This document shows positions 1 to 9,587 of a stretch of 64,000 nt of DNA, one piece after another. How positions within the stretch are numbered: the first letter of the stretch is position 1; each line of letters starts with the position of its first letter. Origin of the DNA: Adineta vaga (lineage: Eukaryota > Rotifera); assembly GCA_021613535.1 (NCBI GenBank), contig CP075497.1, forward strand, positions 372,001 to 436,000. The letters run 5' to 3'. The notes beneath the pieces were generated by a model. That model was not told where the DNA came from. It ran no database searches and saw only the letters and a list, made by a program, of their open reading frames with translations. The position numbers were made by a program, and so were the translations under genes.

Positions 1-997
1 TATCTTTCATAAGAAACTCAAATAAAAATACAGGCAGCTAAAATTCACTATAATTATGTATTATATGTTTAGTTCATACAAAGAAAACATTTATGTATAT
101 ATATGAAAGAATTTATGTACGCATATTTTTTCAACTATAAACTTGTTCTATGCAATATTACTCTACATGTTTTAGTAAGATAGTTTTTCTCGCAGATATC
201 AAGAGCAATGATAAATAAATTCGGGGTTAAATAATATGTCTTAAACAAAAACAGATAACTTTCATTGGAACTCGAATGAAAATCAAACAACTAAATAAAT
301 ATTAATCAATAAAAATAAATCTGAATATATATATACTATTAGCAGAGATAATCATTGAATATAATTATATCAGTAAATATTTATAGTTTGTTCTGACCTT
401 TCCAAGACTCAGAATTTATCTTTTTTTCTCGTAGTACAGTGAAACTCAATTGGTCTTCCCGTTATGTAGTTTTACATTTTATTGTTTTATTTCACCTATC
501 TCCCAGGACGATGGTTCCTAGAAGCAGGATTCCGCTTATTTCCGGTGCAAACCTGCAGGATATCTATGTTTTCCGCGTTGGATTACTATGGGAAAGTGTG
601 TGGAATCCTCTTGAGGGAACCGGTGATCGTATCCGACAATCGGTTATGGCAGGTTCTTGTCGGTTCCCAACAAAACCGGATAAATCCGACGACAGGATTT
701 GGTCGCCGGAATACTGCTTTCATGAAATCTACGGAAGGTCCTGGAACTGGACGGTTCTGGACCGGATTGTTTGACCTGGGCTTTTCAATAATCACTACAT
801 CATTAGAAAGCGCATAGCTTGCTGCATTTTATGGTATATTAATTAAGAATAACAAAGAAAATCAAAAGATAAAAAATTGTATCACAAAAAAAGATGGTAT
901 TTTTTCTATCGATGTAAACATTTTCTTCGAATACTAGAGTACAAGGGAAAATTTAACAAATGAAATAATAGTGTATGATATCATGCAGATTTCTACA
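1..997. other. AT-rich non-coding with a GC-richer island
   Basis: No gene is supported here. Most of the stretch is AT-rich. About 505-775 is clearly GC-richer and repeats short words such as CCGGAT, TCCGAC and GGTTCC. Open frames cross that island in three frames, but none resembles a protein I know and none shows splice or start context. It may be a decayed mobile element. Similar words recur near 25.8-25.95 kb and 30.28-30.48 kb. Confidence 0.4.
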
Positions 998-1769
998 TGT
1001 AATACTAGGCCTGCCATCTGTACTATAATTGGGGATACAGTACCTCATTGCGACCCCAGGTATCCTCACAAAAACTTGTACCCTTGAGGTACGCATTTTG
1101 TATCCCATTTCGACCCTTTTCACTTTAAACCACTTATGAGTTCTCTTTTAACAGAATTTAGAAAAAGTACTTTTTCTGAGCAGATTTAGAACAGTGCATA
1201 AGTTCACGAACAGTTTCTGAGCGAGTTTTCGTTCAAGAAAATGATCTGAATCCTGGAAAGTTTATTAACTTTACCATATGACACCATTCTGTATAAAAAT
1301 CGGCTGAGAACGACAAAAATTTGATAAGTTTCAGATCACTACATAAACTACGCCAGCTCTCGTGTGAAATTGTTCCACCATATCTACAAATCTCGGCTAC
1401 CTTGAATTCTATAGCGTATAAAAAGAATTGGGCTACTTAGTCTCCATAACCCATATCGTTTTTAACAATATTTGCATTTTATTTATTGAAGAAATCTATT
1501 TCGAAAACCGTTTTACTTCTGAACTAGTAATTTGCGAAAGGAGAACAGTGTAGATCATTTTTGTATAACGAAAGGCAAATATGAAATTTTACATCAAAAG
1601 AGACGATTTTTGCAATAATATTCTACAGTATCGGCTTTGATTTTGAAAAAAAATCTATGTACCCAACCGATGTACCTCATTTGAAAACAACTTGTACCTC
1701 ACATATACTCCATCGTAAATTTTTCGTACCCTATTCCGGACCTCATGAGATGGCAGCCCTGTGTAATAC
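998..1769. mobile_element. hAT-like non-autonomous transposon (MITE) with 8-bp TSD
   Basis: The element spans 1006-1761 (756 bp). It is flanked by perfect 8-bp direct repeats, TGTAATAC at 998-1005 and again at 1762-1769. Its termini are imperfect inverted repeats: TAGGCCTGCCATCT on the left and CAGGGCTGCCATCT as the reverse complement of the right end, 12 of 14 identical. An 8-bp duplication and a CAGGG-type end are typical of hAT-superfamily transposons. The subterminal regions carry repeated GAGGTAC / GTACCTC words on both sides. There is no transposase frame inside, so it would depend on a partner elsewhere. Confidence 0.8.
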
Positions 1770-1996
1770 GCAACTTTTATTAGTTTGTAATGATAACTCC
1801 CGATGTTACCGATGTTCAACTGTGCAAAATGCCAATTACTCTCATTTGACAAAACGCGTAAAGAAACACACCATTATACTATCGACCAAAACTTAGATGA
1901 TAAATACAATTTTGTCAGAAAACTCTCGAGATATATATCTCTATATGTAACTCAAAAGACCATACATGCATTATTATTTGTTAAATAATCAACTAA

Positions 1997-3316
1997 CTAT
2001 CTGAATATCTTACCCTTTTCTAATATTAATGGTTGTTTTTTTCTTCTTATAAATGTCACCACTCTTGGTATAACCAATCGCCAAATAGTTATTAATCCAC
2101 CCGCAAGTCCAATTAATGATGTAATAGTATAAATAATATTATTCCTTGTTTTATGAATATAACTACATTCTTTTGGTTGACATTCATTATAATATTTTTC
2201 ATATTTTATCGAAATATTCCATTCTTCAACCATTAACCGATCGAGAAGTTGTTGAAGTGTTGAATTTATTGAATAATTACTTGATAATGATGCATCAAGT
2301 GATGTCATATTCATTGATGTTGATGATGGTGATATAAAATAGGATTGTAATTGATTTAAACAATTTTGATTATAAAAACATTGAAGATTTGATTGTAGAA
2401 GAGCTTCGATATTAAAACATCCTCGAAACATACCAGGTACTTGATACACGGGTCTAGTATCAGGATAATTATAAATAAAATATGACGAAACACATGTTGC
2501 TTTGAAATCACAAGCGCAATCAGAGTAGATATACGCATTTCCGTATAATTTATCATCATTATCATATAAAGTCAGTCGATAATTTGTTAGTAATGCAGAA
2601 TATAAACCATTACTTTGAGTTGTACTCCGGATCGTATCAAGTGAAAGTATAAAAGTATTTGTTATTGATGATTTAAATTGATCAATGAATACTTTAATTT
2701 GTGATTCAAATAAATCTAATGATGTCACTGTTGTACTAACATATTGATTCAAAGAAAATGTTAGCAAATTATCAGAAATTGTTTTATTCACTAATTGACA
2801 AAATCTACTCAATGCTTGAAATAGATATGTACCTGAGTATCGAAAGTCCGCAGTGTATGCCAGACCAGTGCCATATGATTTAGCGAGATATTGAATCCAT
2901 TGTTGAGTAACATAAATACTTGTACATACTTGATGTAATGTATAATCAATACGAAGAAATGTTTCATAATTAGTTAATATATTTTTACATGGACATGAAA
3001 GTGTTTGTGAATATAATGAATAATGTTGTAAATATTGATCATATGTTGGGTTTGGAATAGTTGATGTTTGTGAAATTGTAATCAATGAATTATATAAGAA
3101 TAGAATAAATAATGAACTCATGAGAAAGAAAATAAATAATCTTGTTGATATGCGTTGATTTCGAAGTTCATGTTCATTTGTCGAAGGTGGTATCGATTCA
3201 AATAAATTTAATGTTATGGTATATTGTTTTAGTTTTTGAATTAGAGTGTGATTAGATTCATTGACAACACTGTCTAAAATAGAGATATCGTCAGATAATG
3301 AATAGGAAGTGGCCAT
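1997..3316 (-). CDS. Two-TM cysteine-containing surface protein, family copy 1
   Basis: I do not recognise this family. The start chosen is the ATG at 3316, which gives 439 aa. An upstream ATG at 3457 would add 47 residues of unlike composition. Layout: a short N-terminal tail with the motif ESIPPSTNEHELRNQRIST, a first hydrophobic segment (LFIFFLMSSLFILFLYNSLI), a long ectodomain with paired cysteines (CPCK, CACD, a GCF motif) and many N-x-S/T sites, and a second hydrophobic segment near the C-terminus. A basic tail with RRKKQP follows. This two-pass layout with a large cysteine-bearing loop is shared by four other genes here (6929-8203, 58389-59791, 61217-63027, 62960-64000), all on the minus strand. 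The topology resembles DEG/ENaC or P2X channels, but I see no diagnostic motif. Nearly the whole gene matches copy 2, except two ectodomain patches. Confidence 0.75.
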   Translation of the reverse strand: MATSYSLSDDISILDSVVNESNHTLIQKLKQYTITLNLFESIPPSTNEHELRNQRISTRLFIFFLMSSLFILFLYNSLITISQTSTIPNPTYDQYLQHYSLYSQTLSCPCKNILTNYETFLRIDYTLHQVCTSIYVTQQWIQYLAKSYGTGLAYTADFRYSGTYLFQALSRFCQLVNKTISDNLLTFSLNQYVSTTVTSLDLFESQIKVFIDQFKSSITNTFILSLDTIRSTTQSNGLYSALLTNYRLTLYDNDDKLYGNAYIYSDCACDFKATCVSSYFIYNYPDTRPVYQVPGMFRGCFNIEALLQSNLQCFYNQNCLNQLQSYFISPSSTSMNMTSLDASLSSNYSINSTLQQLLDRLMVEEWNISIKYEKYYNECQPKECSYIHKTRNNIIYTITSLIGLAGGLITIWRLVIPRVVTFIRRKKQPLILEKGKIFR

Positions 3317-3342
3317 GTGCACCCAGGGTGCACATAGCCACT
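3308..3342. repeat. 17-bp-arm hairpin across the start codon of copy 1
   Basis: The left arm AGTGGCCATGTGCACCC (3308-3324) and the right arm GGGTGCACATAGCCACT (3326-3342) pair at 16 of 17 positions around one base. The ATG of the two-TM gene (3316-3314 on the minus strand) lies inside the left arm. The structure would form in DNA or in the mRNA leader. Copy 2 has an unrelated 5' sequence and lacks it. Confidence 0.7.
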
Positions 3343-3599
3343 CTGTAACAAATTGGTATTTTACCGAACCTGAAAGGTTCGTCTGTTGGCAACAAAAACT
3401 ATCTGAAAGTTGTCTATACGGTTCAAGAAACCATTGATAGTTCTGTAACATGTCCACAGAACCATCAGCGGTTTTGAGTTTCGTATAACATACACGAATC
3501 TTTAGAAGTTTCGCAAATTGACTAGAAGTTCAGCGTGTTCACTACTGAACTCGTCATGGCTCTGTATATATCATAATGTACCAAAGACAGATGATTCAC

Positions 3600-4660
3600 C
3601 TTTCAAAAGGTTCAGTATAGTTAATACGAAACGTTTTATCACCCGACTGCGTTTATGGCGATTCGGCTCATGTACAAAGAATGATTCATAGTTTCGTATA
3701 AATCCACAAAGGTAAAGTACAACTTATACAGAACGATTAGTAGTTCAGTAGGAACAACCAAGGTTTCACACACATAATACCGAACATTCTTCGGTTTCGT
3801 GAAGCTAGTATTGGTTTTGTACGTTTTATACTGAACCTGAGCTAGGTCTGCCAGTTTCAAAACGGATTCTTACTTCTCGCACAAAACCTTTTAGAATTCA
3901 GTAATTCGTCCAAAGGTTTCGTTTTCATTACACAGAATGATATTTAGTTTCGTATACTTGAAAATGGTTCGGTATAGCTCCTGCGGAACTATCAATAGCT
4001 TCGTCATGTGAGTTAGAGTTGTGCAGATTTATTACGAAAGAGCCCAAGATTTCGTAATCTCACTCATCATTTGGTAAAATTTATACAAAATTATTAAGGG
4101 TTCAGTGCAGTTTCAGCGGAACTACCAATTGCTTCGTATAATAACCTAAGGTTCGGTAGGATTTATTAAAAAACTGTCAAGGTATCCGTGTAGAGAGTAA
4201 AGATTTGGCAGAGGTTCTTCGAAAATATCAATGATTCCGTACACTCACTCATGGTTTAGTAAAATTTCTACTAAACTGCCACTGGTTTCATATCATCGTC
4301 CAGTGTTTGGTAGAGTTTTTGCCAAACTGTCGCTAGCTTTGTACATTGGCCAAAGGTTTGAAAAATTCTACACTATACTATGTTGAGTTCTGTATGCTTG
4401 TTACTGTTTCAGTATAGCTTTTAAGAAGTGATTGACAGTTTCGTAGAATGAATAGAGGCTTGCGAGAATTTTCACCAAACTATCAATTCTTTCATGCGAC
4501 GATTCAAGGTTCTATAGGATATATTCAAATATATGAATATATTCCTATACTTTAAAGTGGTTCGGTATAAGTTATACGAAACGATCAATGGCATCATAAA
4601 GATTGTTATAGTTCAGCGAACTTTCTACCAAACCATTGACACTTGTCACTAGTTCATTTA
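3600..4660. repeat. Decayed minisatellite, 51-52 bp unit with internal dyad
   Basis: Diverged tandem units follow the pattern TTTCGTAC, then about 10 bases, then GGTTTGGTA, a short spacer, TACCAAAC and TATCAATGG. Around 4237-4340 two successive units measure 52 and 51 bp. Each unit holds a small inverted repeat, for example GTTTAGTA/TACTAAAC at 4253/4269 and GTTTGGTA/TGCCAAAC at 4305/4320. Related but more degraded words extend to about 3460 on the left and 5270 on the right. No coding potential is seen. Confidence 0.6.
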
Positions 4661-6380
4661 ACAGACGAAGAGGACTCAGTGAAAGATATGTCTATTTATA
4701 TCGGCGGACGACCACTTATCAATAGATCGTCAGGTGAGACCCTATAGATATATATGAATTTCTCATCTGATATTCATTTCTTATATTTTTCACTAGTCTG
4801 TTACTAATGTCTGTACATATCGACCGACGTTCAGTTTACAATAGACCGACATAGAATTAGGTAAGTCGTAATATGTGATAAACTACATCTTATCTTCTTT
4901 CCTGTTTAGAATCAATGTCAATGAATTTAGTAGAATGGCCAACACTCACCCTTAACAGTATTTGTGAGAGTGTGAGGGGACTTTCGAAACAAATCTTCGA
5001 AGGATGTGTTCTGAAATAGCGCAATACGGAGCCTGTAAGATGTTGATTAAAAGAGAGTGTTTTACTGAACCAAAAGGAAGATAAATGTAGAGAAGGTTTC
5101 GTAGCTATAGATTATTAGGAAACCTTTTATAAGATAGACTCAGAAGGTTTTGTACGGTACCTATGGTACGGAACTTTCATTCCTTGCAGAAAAAAAAGTT
5201 TTGTACTAAACCTTTACTACGAAACCTCTGTTCTAAAATGTTCCAGTAAGGTTCTATGTGGAACATATTTACTAATAAAACAAAAAAATGATCATCCCGT
5301 GCATCGGCGGGAAGATACTTTTTTTTACAGTGCACTTCCTAATAAATATCGGTTGTGAAAACGAGCAAGATAATCTTTGAGCAGTTGTTCTTTGTCTACC
5401 ACTAGTGAATGAACCGAGTGTTGATTAGAAAACATCCTCATAAAAACTGCGCATAGTGGAAAACGGCAGAAAGAGTAGACAGATATGACCTTGGAAGCGA
5501 TACTGTTAGTGTCATTAGTTGTTGCTTCATAAAACTAACTTCTATATATGTGTTTTCTTTCCTTCCTATATATATATATATATATATATATGTTTCTTCT
5601 CATTACGATCTTTTGTTGTTACGCCTCTTCTTTTCTATTACATCGTTCTATTTTCTTTTCTTCTATTTTTTTCAGATAATATCTTTGATCTGTATTTATG
5701 TTCTTGTTTTCTATCTTTTCCACCAGTCTAGTGTTATTTTATCGTGTGTTTTATTCGATTTCATCCAATAAAACACATATTTCCATCAACTATTACTATT
5801 TTCTTCATTTACATTCATCTTCAGTCAGTATTTACTGTCCGTTTCAGGTAGGACTTTTGACGTGAGTCTCGCCATATATATCAGATTGATCTCTCGATCA
5901 TCTATTCAGATTACGGTTCATTCGATAGCCGTAGTTGTCATCATCCCCTCGTATTAGAGACTTACAGATACATCTCTTCTAGACACATACTCCGCCGTGC
6001 ATATAAGAAATCGATCACTCCAGATATCCATCTTTCTAAAGCCTGTCCCTCTGTGTACATATCGCTGAAATCGATTTTCAATACCAACCTCACTCTGTCT
6101 TATAACAGCGTCTATACTCTAAAGTAAGAATTGTGCTTATCTCTCTACAGCTATATCTATTTTTCTGTTTCTTGGTACGATTCAGAAATGCACATAGTTC
6201 GAATTTCTCAAAGATTAAATCTGCGTCAGAACCGAGATTTCCTCTTTAGATTCGGAACGAGCCATATATGTTAAGAGAGTCTCTATCAATAAGACACAAG
6301 ATATATTGATGTTATTTGTAGTTCATTCGTATAAACAATTCCTTTCATGAGAAGTATATTAATCGAAGTAATGATGGATG
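4661..6380. other. Non-coding AT-rich spacer with TA microsatellite
   Basis: No convincing gene is present. There is a (TA)n microsatellite at about 5566-5591. Short open frames at 5519-5771 simply read through this and neighbouring T-rich sequence. Degraded minisatellite-like words continue to about 5270. The rest is unique-looking sequence without recognisable coding or RNA features. Confidence 0.45.
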
Positions 6381-6442
6381 TGAAGGTGAGGGGTGAGGAT
6401 GTGGGTCTACATCTATCCAACAAACACACACCCTCAAGATGG
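6381..6442. repeat. Telomere-like palindrome (core CTACATCTATCCAACA)
   Basis: The G-rich arm GTGAGGATGTGGG is followed by the core CTACATCTATCCAACA and the C-rich arm CACACACCCTCAAGATGG. The same core recurs at 37324-37367. The arms resemble TGTGGG repeats in opposite orientations. Confidence 0.65.
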
Positions 6443-6928
6443 TTGCCCTATTTATCGCATATACATATACATATATATTGCGGGATATGTTATGGTAATG
6501 TATCTAAATTTTTAAGTGCATCCGTCTCGGCATCTCCTGTCGTTGTTCTGACGCATGAAGTTTTCGGCTCGGAAGGTTCTGAATCAGCGTTGGCTACCTC
6601 CGCTTGTACTTTATATTTGATGACCTAAAGAAATTATTCTCTATTATTCTTTTCAAACAAATAAGAATCAGAGTTTATAAAAAAAGTCAGTGAATCAATC
6701 AGTTATAACTGTCTCTTTATTCCTATATAATTTATGTCGATGCTTCTCTATCAGTGAATCTCACAAGAAAAATCTTAACGAATTAGTTAATTCTATTACC
6801 TTCTTCAGTAATTATTGATTCTCAATCTACAAACACGCCGGGTTAGTTCTCTACTACATATTGTGTAGTCATTCTATAAATTGTTAAGTCATCATGTGCT
6901 TCTCCCACATCTAGCTTATTATTATCTT

Positions 6929-8203
6929 CTAAAATGTCTTACCGTTTTCTAATTTTAATGGTTGTTTTTTTCTTCTTATAAATGTCACCACTCTTGGTAT
7001 AACCAATCGCCAAATAGTTATTAATCCACCCGCAAGTCCAATTAATGATGTAATAATATAAATAATATTATTCCTTGTTTCATTAATATAACTACATTCT
7101 TTTGGCTGACATTCATTATAATATTTTTCATATTTTATCGAAATATTCCATTCTTCAACCATTAACCGATCAAGAAGTTGTTGAATTGTTGAATTTATTG
7201 AATAATTACTTGATAATGATGCATCAAGTGATGTCATATTCATTGATGTTGATGATGGTGATATAAAATAGGATTGTAATTGAGTTAAACAGTTTTGATT
7301 ATAAAAACATTGAAGATTTGATTGAAGAAGAGCTTCGACAATAAAACATCCTCGAAACATACCAGGAACATTATATATGGGCGTATTGTCCGGATAATTA
7401 AACATTGAATATGGTCTAAGACATTTTGCTGAAGCACCGCAGCTGCAATTGGAATATGTATACGAGCCAGTTCTCACAATATTGGAATCATATGGTATTA
7501 CAAGTTGATAATTTGTTACTAATGCGGAATATAAACCATTACTTTGAGTTGTACTCCGGATCGTATCAAGTGAAAGAATAAAAGTATTTGTTATTGATGA
7601 TTTAAATTGATCAATGGATACTTTAATTTGTGATTCAAATAAATCTAATGATGTTACTGTTGTACTAACGTATTGATTCAAAAAAAATGTTAGCAAATTA
7701 TCAGAAATTGTTTTATTCACTAATTGACAAAATCCACTCAATGCTTGAAACGTATTTGCGCCTGACCATCGAAAGTCTGATGAAAAGAACTCGCCAGATT
7801 GAAAATAATTAGAAATATACTGAATCCATTGTTGAGTAACATAAATACTTGTACATACTTGATGTAATGTATAATCAATATGAAGAAATGTTTCATAATT
7901 AGTTAATATATTTTTACATGGACATAAAAGTGTTTGTGAATATAATGAATAATGTTGTAAATATTGATCATATGTTGGGTTTGGAATAGTTGATGTTTGT
8001 GAAATTGTAATCAATGAATTATATAAGAATAGAATAAATAATGAACTCATGAGAAAGAAAATAAATAATCTTGTTGATATGCGTTGATTACGAAGTTCAT
8101 GTTCATTTGTCGAAGGTGGTATAGATTCGAAAAAATTGAGAGCTCTGGCGAATTGCGAAAATTTTCCGCAAATTTCTCGAATTAACCGAACAATGGTGGC
8201 CAT
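6929..8203 (-). CDS. Two-TM cysteine-containing surface protein, family copy 2
   Basis: A 424-aa single-exon frame from the ATG at 8203. From the ESIPPSTNEHELRNQRIST motif onward it matches copy 1 (1997-3316) almost residue for residue. This includes both hydrophobic segments and the basic tail. Two ectodomain patches differ strongly: the stretch after YVTQQWIQY, and the stretch from about the LVTNYQL region to just before the VPGMFRGCF motif. In those patches cysteine number is broadly kept while most other residues change. The N-terminus (MATIVRLIREICGKFSQFAR) is unrelated to that of copy 1, so the 5' ends were joined separately. Function is unknown. The layout suggests a cell-surface receptor or channel-like protein. 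Confidence 0.75.
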   Translation of the reverse strand: MATIVRLIREICGKFSQFARALNFFESIPPSTNEHELRNQRISTRLFIFFLMSSLFILFLYNSLITISQTSTIPNPTYDQYLQHYSLYSQTLLCPCKNILTNYETFLHIDYTLHQVCTSIYVTQQWIQYISNYFQSGEFFSSDFRWSGANTFQALSGFCQLVNKTISDNLLTFFLNQYVSTTVTSLDLFESQIKVSIDQFKSSITNTFILSLDTIRSTTQSNGLYSALVTNYQLVIPYDSNIVRTGSYTYSNCSCGASAKCLRPYSMFNYPDNTPIYNVPGMFRGCFIVEALLQSNLQCFYNQNCLTQLQSYFISPSSTSMNMTSLDASLSSNYSINSTIQQLLDRLMVEEWNISIKYEKYYNECQPKECSYINETRNNIIYIITSLIGLAGGLITIWRLVIPRVVTFIRRKKQPLKLENGKTF

Positions 8204-8511
8204 ACTAAATGCATGAAAATATTACAATTACGTTAAATAAAACATACTGGAACGGTTTCATATATTATTGACAAATTTTGAGAAACGTAAATGACATCGA
8301 TATGTGAATGTTACGAGAACTCATCGTACACAGTAGATATGTAGGTAGGAATTATAAGACTTAAAAATTATTTTCTCGACTAGAAATGCGTACGACGACA
8401 CTACTGTTATTGGCGGCAGAGTAGTGGAGCAGTACGTCGTGTTCTGAGAGTAATAGACATCAATGTGTAGGAATGTATCAATACCAATACTATTGGTATT
8501 GGTACTGGCAC

Positions 8512-8664
8512 ACTCTAAAAAAAAGGTAATGTGACCGAATCCATCAAAAGGGTTTCGAAGATTTCAACAGCTTCAGAATGCGCCGACAAATCGAAAGAAA
8601 TGGTTTTCAAAATATACGACACGCTTTTGATGGGTTCGGTCACATTACCTTTTTTATTTAGAGT
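8512..8664. mobile_element. Short MITE with about 40-bp terminal inverted repeats
   Basis: The left end ACTCTAAAAAAAAGGTAATG, continuing GTGACCGAATCCATC, is mirrored by the right end. That end reads CTTTTGATGGGTTCGGTCAC and then ATTACC into TTTAGAGT. About 40 bp pair, with one A/T indel and one C/T difference in the core. Total length is 153 bp. It sits inside an imperfect TACCAATAC/GGTATTGGTA low-complexity tract. I could not see a clear target-site duplication. Confidence 0.7.
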
Positions 8665-8685
8665 AATTTTGATGCTGGTATTGGC

Positions 8686-8744
8686 TGTGAGTGAGGATGG
8701 GTGTACATGAGGCTATGCTCTTAACACATACCCGCACTCACACG
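8686..8744. repeat. Telomere-like palindrome (core ACATGAGGCTATGCTC)
   Basis: TGTGAGTGAGGATGGGTGT, then the core ACATGAGGCTATGCTCTTAA, then CCCGCACTCACACG. The core recurs as ACATGAGACTATGCTCTAAA at 57021-57076. Confidence 0.65.
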
Positions 8745-9522
8745 CAATATCGGATTTCAAGGGTTCCGACAGATGGATCCGATAGTGAACTAAAGCCATC
8801 ACAGAATATAACTAAAAACACTGCTAATAAAATTTGAAGCAAGTGGCTGACTTTTTGTCGTTGGAAGCCAATGTAAATCCGACACCAGGAACCCTATAGG
8901 ATTATGTAGGATGATTGGATCCGTTGTCGGATTTGTCAACCTGAGTACCGATACCAGCACTAATACTAATACCAATACTCCAATACCGTATTGGTATTGT
9001 TACATCCCTACCAATGTGATTAAGAGCTTTTGAGCAAATAATCTCACTTACAGGACCAAAAAATCGTAAGATTCGGACAAAAAATGCTCTTAAGCATATT
9101 GTTAATAGAATGTTTCATGGACATATTTTTTCGCACCCAAAATCGAATCAGACGGGGTATCGATGATATGCTTTTCAAACAACATAAAAAAGCGGGAAAA
9201 CTACATTTCGTCCCACTTTTCCATTTCGAACAACAAATAGTGAAGGTGTTCGGAACACACTTCATCATGAAAAACAGGATGTTCAGAAAGGGTGAGACAA
9301 AACGTAGTTCAACTAAAGACCCTTTCGCTTGTGGTTGGTGATGCTAAGTTTGATAACTCTATAAAGATAGTGGTATCTTTCTTCTAGTTAACGATCACCA
9401 GATCGGATCCTAGTTCATACTCGGTATCCGGTCGGTTTTCAAGACTTTAACTGTTTATCATGGAAGTAAATTTGAAATTCTGTCGACAAAACACTTTGAT
9501 AAAAAGTCCTTTCGAATCTCGG
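8745..9522. other. Non-coding spacer
   Basis: There is no supported gene. The tract around 8940-9000 repeats imperfect AATACCAATAC/GTATTGGTA words, like the flanks of the MITE at 8512-8664. Open frames of 74-85 aa on both strands at 9044-9341 overlap each other and resemble nothing I know. Confidence 0.4.
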
Positions 9523-9587
9523 TCTTGAGGGTGTGGGTGATGGTGTGGGTGAGGCTTATGAGTGAAGTCTAACCCACACCCACACCC
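9523..9587. repeat. Telomere-like palindrome (core GGCTTATGAGTGAAGTCTAA)
   Basis: TCTTGAGGGTGTGGGTG and a second GGTGTGGGTGA precede the core GGCTTATGAGTGAAGTCTAA. The C-rich arm CCCACACCCACACCC closes it. A copy in the opposite orientation with the same core lies at 11962-12013. Confidence 0.75.

Noticed and set aside
439-817. Overlapping 111-aa frames in the GC-richer island
   Set aside because: Frames on both strands overlap with no codon-like pattern, start context or known motif. More likely a decayed repeat.
5566-5591. TA microsatellite as a centromere or origin signal
   Set aside because: A simple repeat of this length is common in AT-rich DNA and supports nothing more.
9044-9341. 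Opposed 74- and 85-aa open frames
   Set aside because: They shadow each other on the two strands and resemble nothing known.
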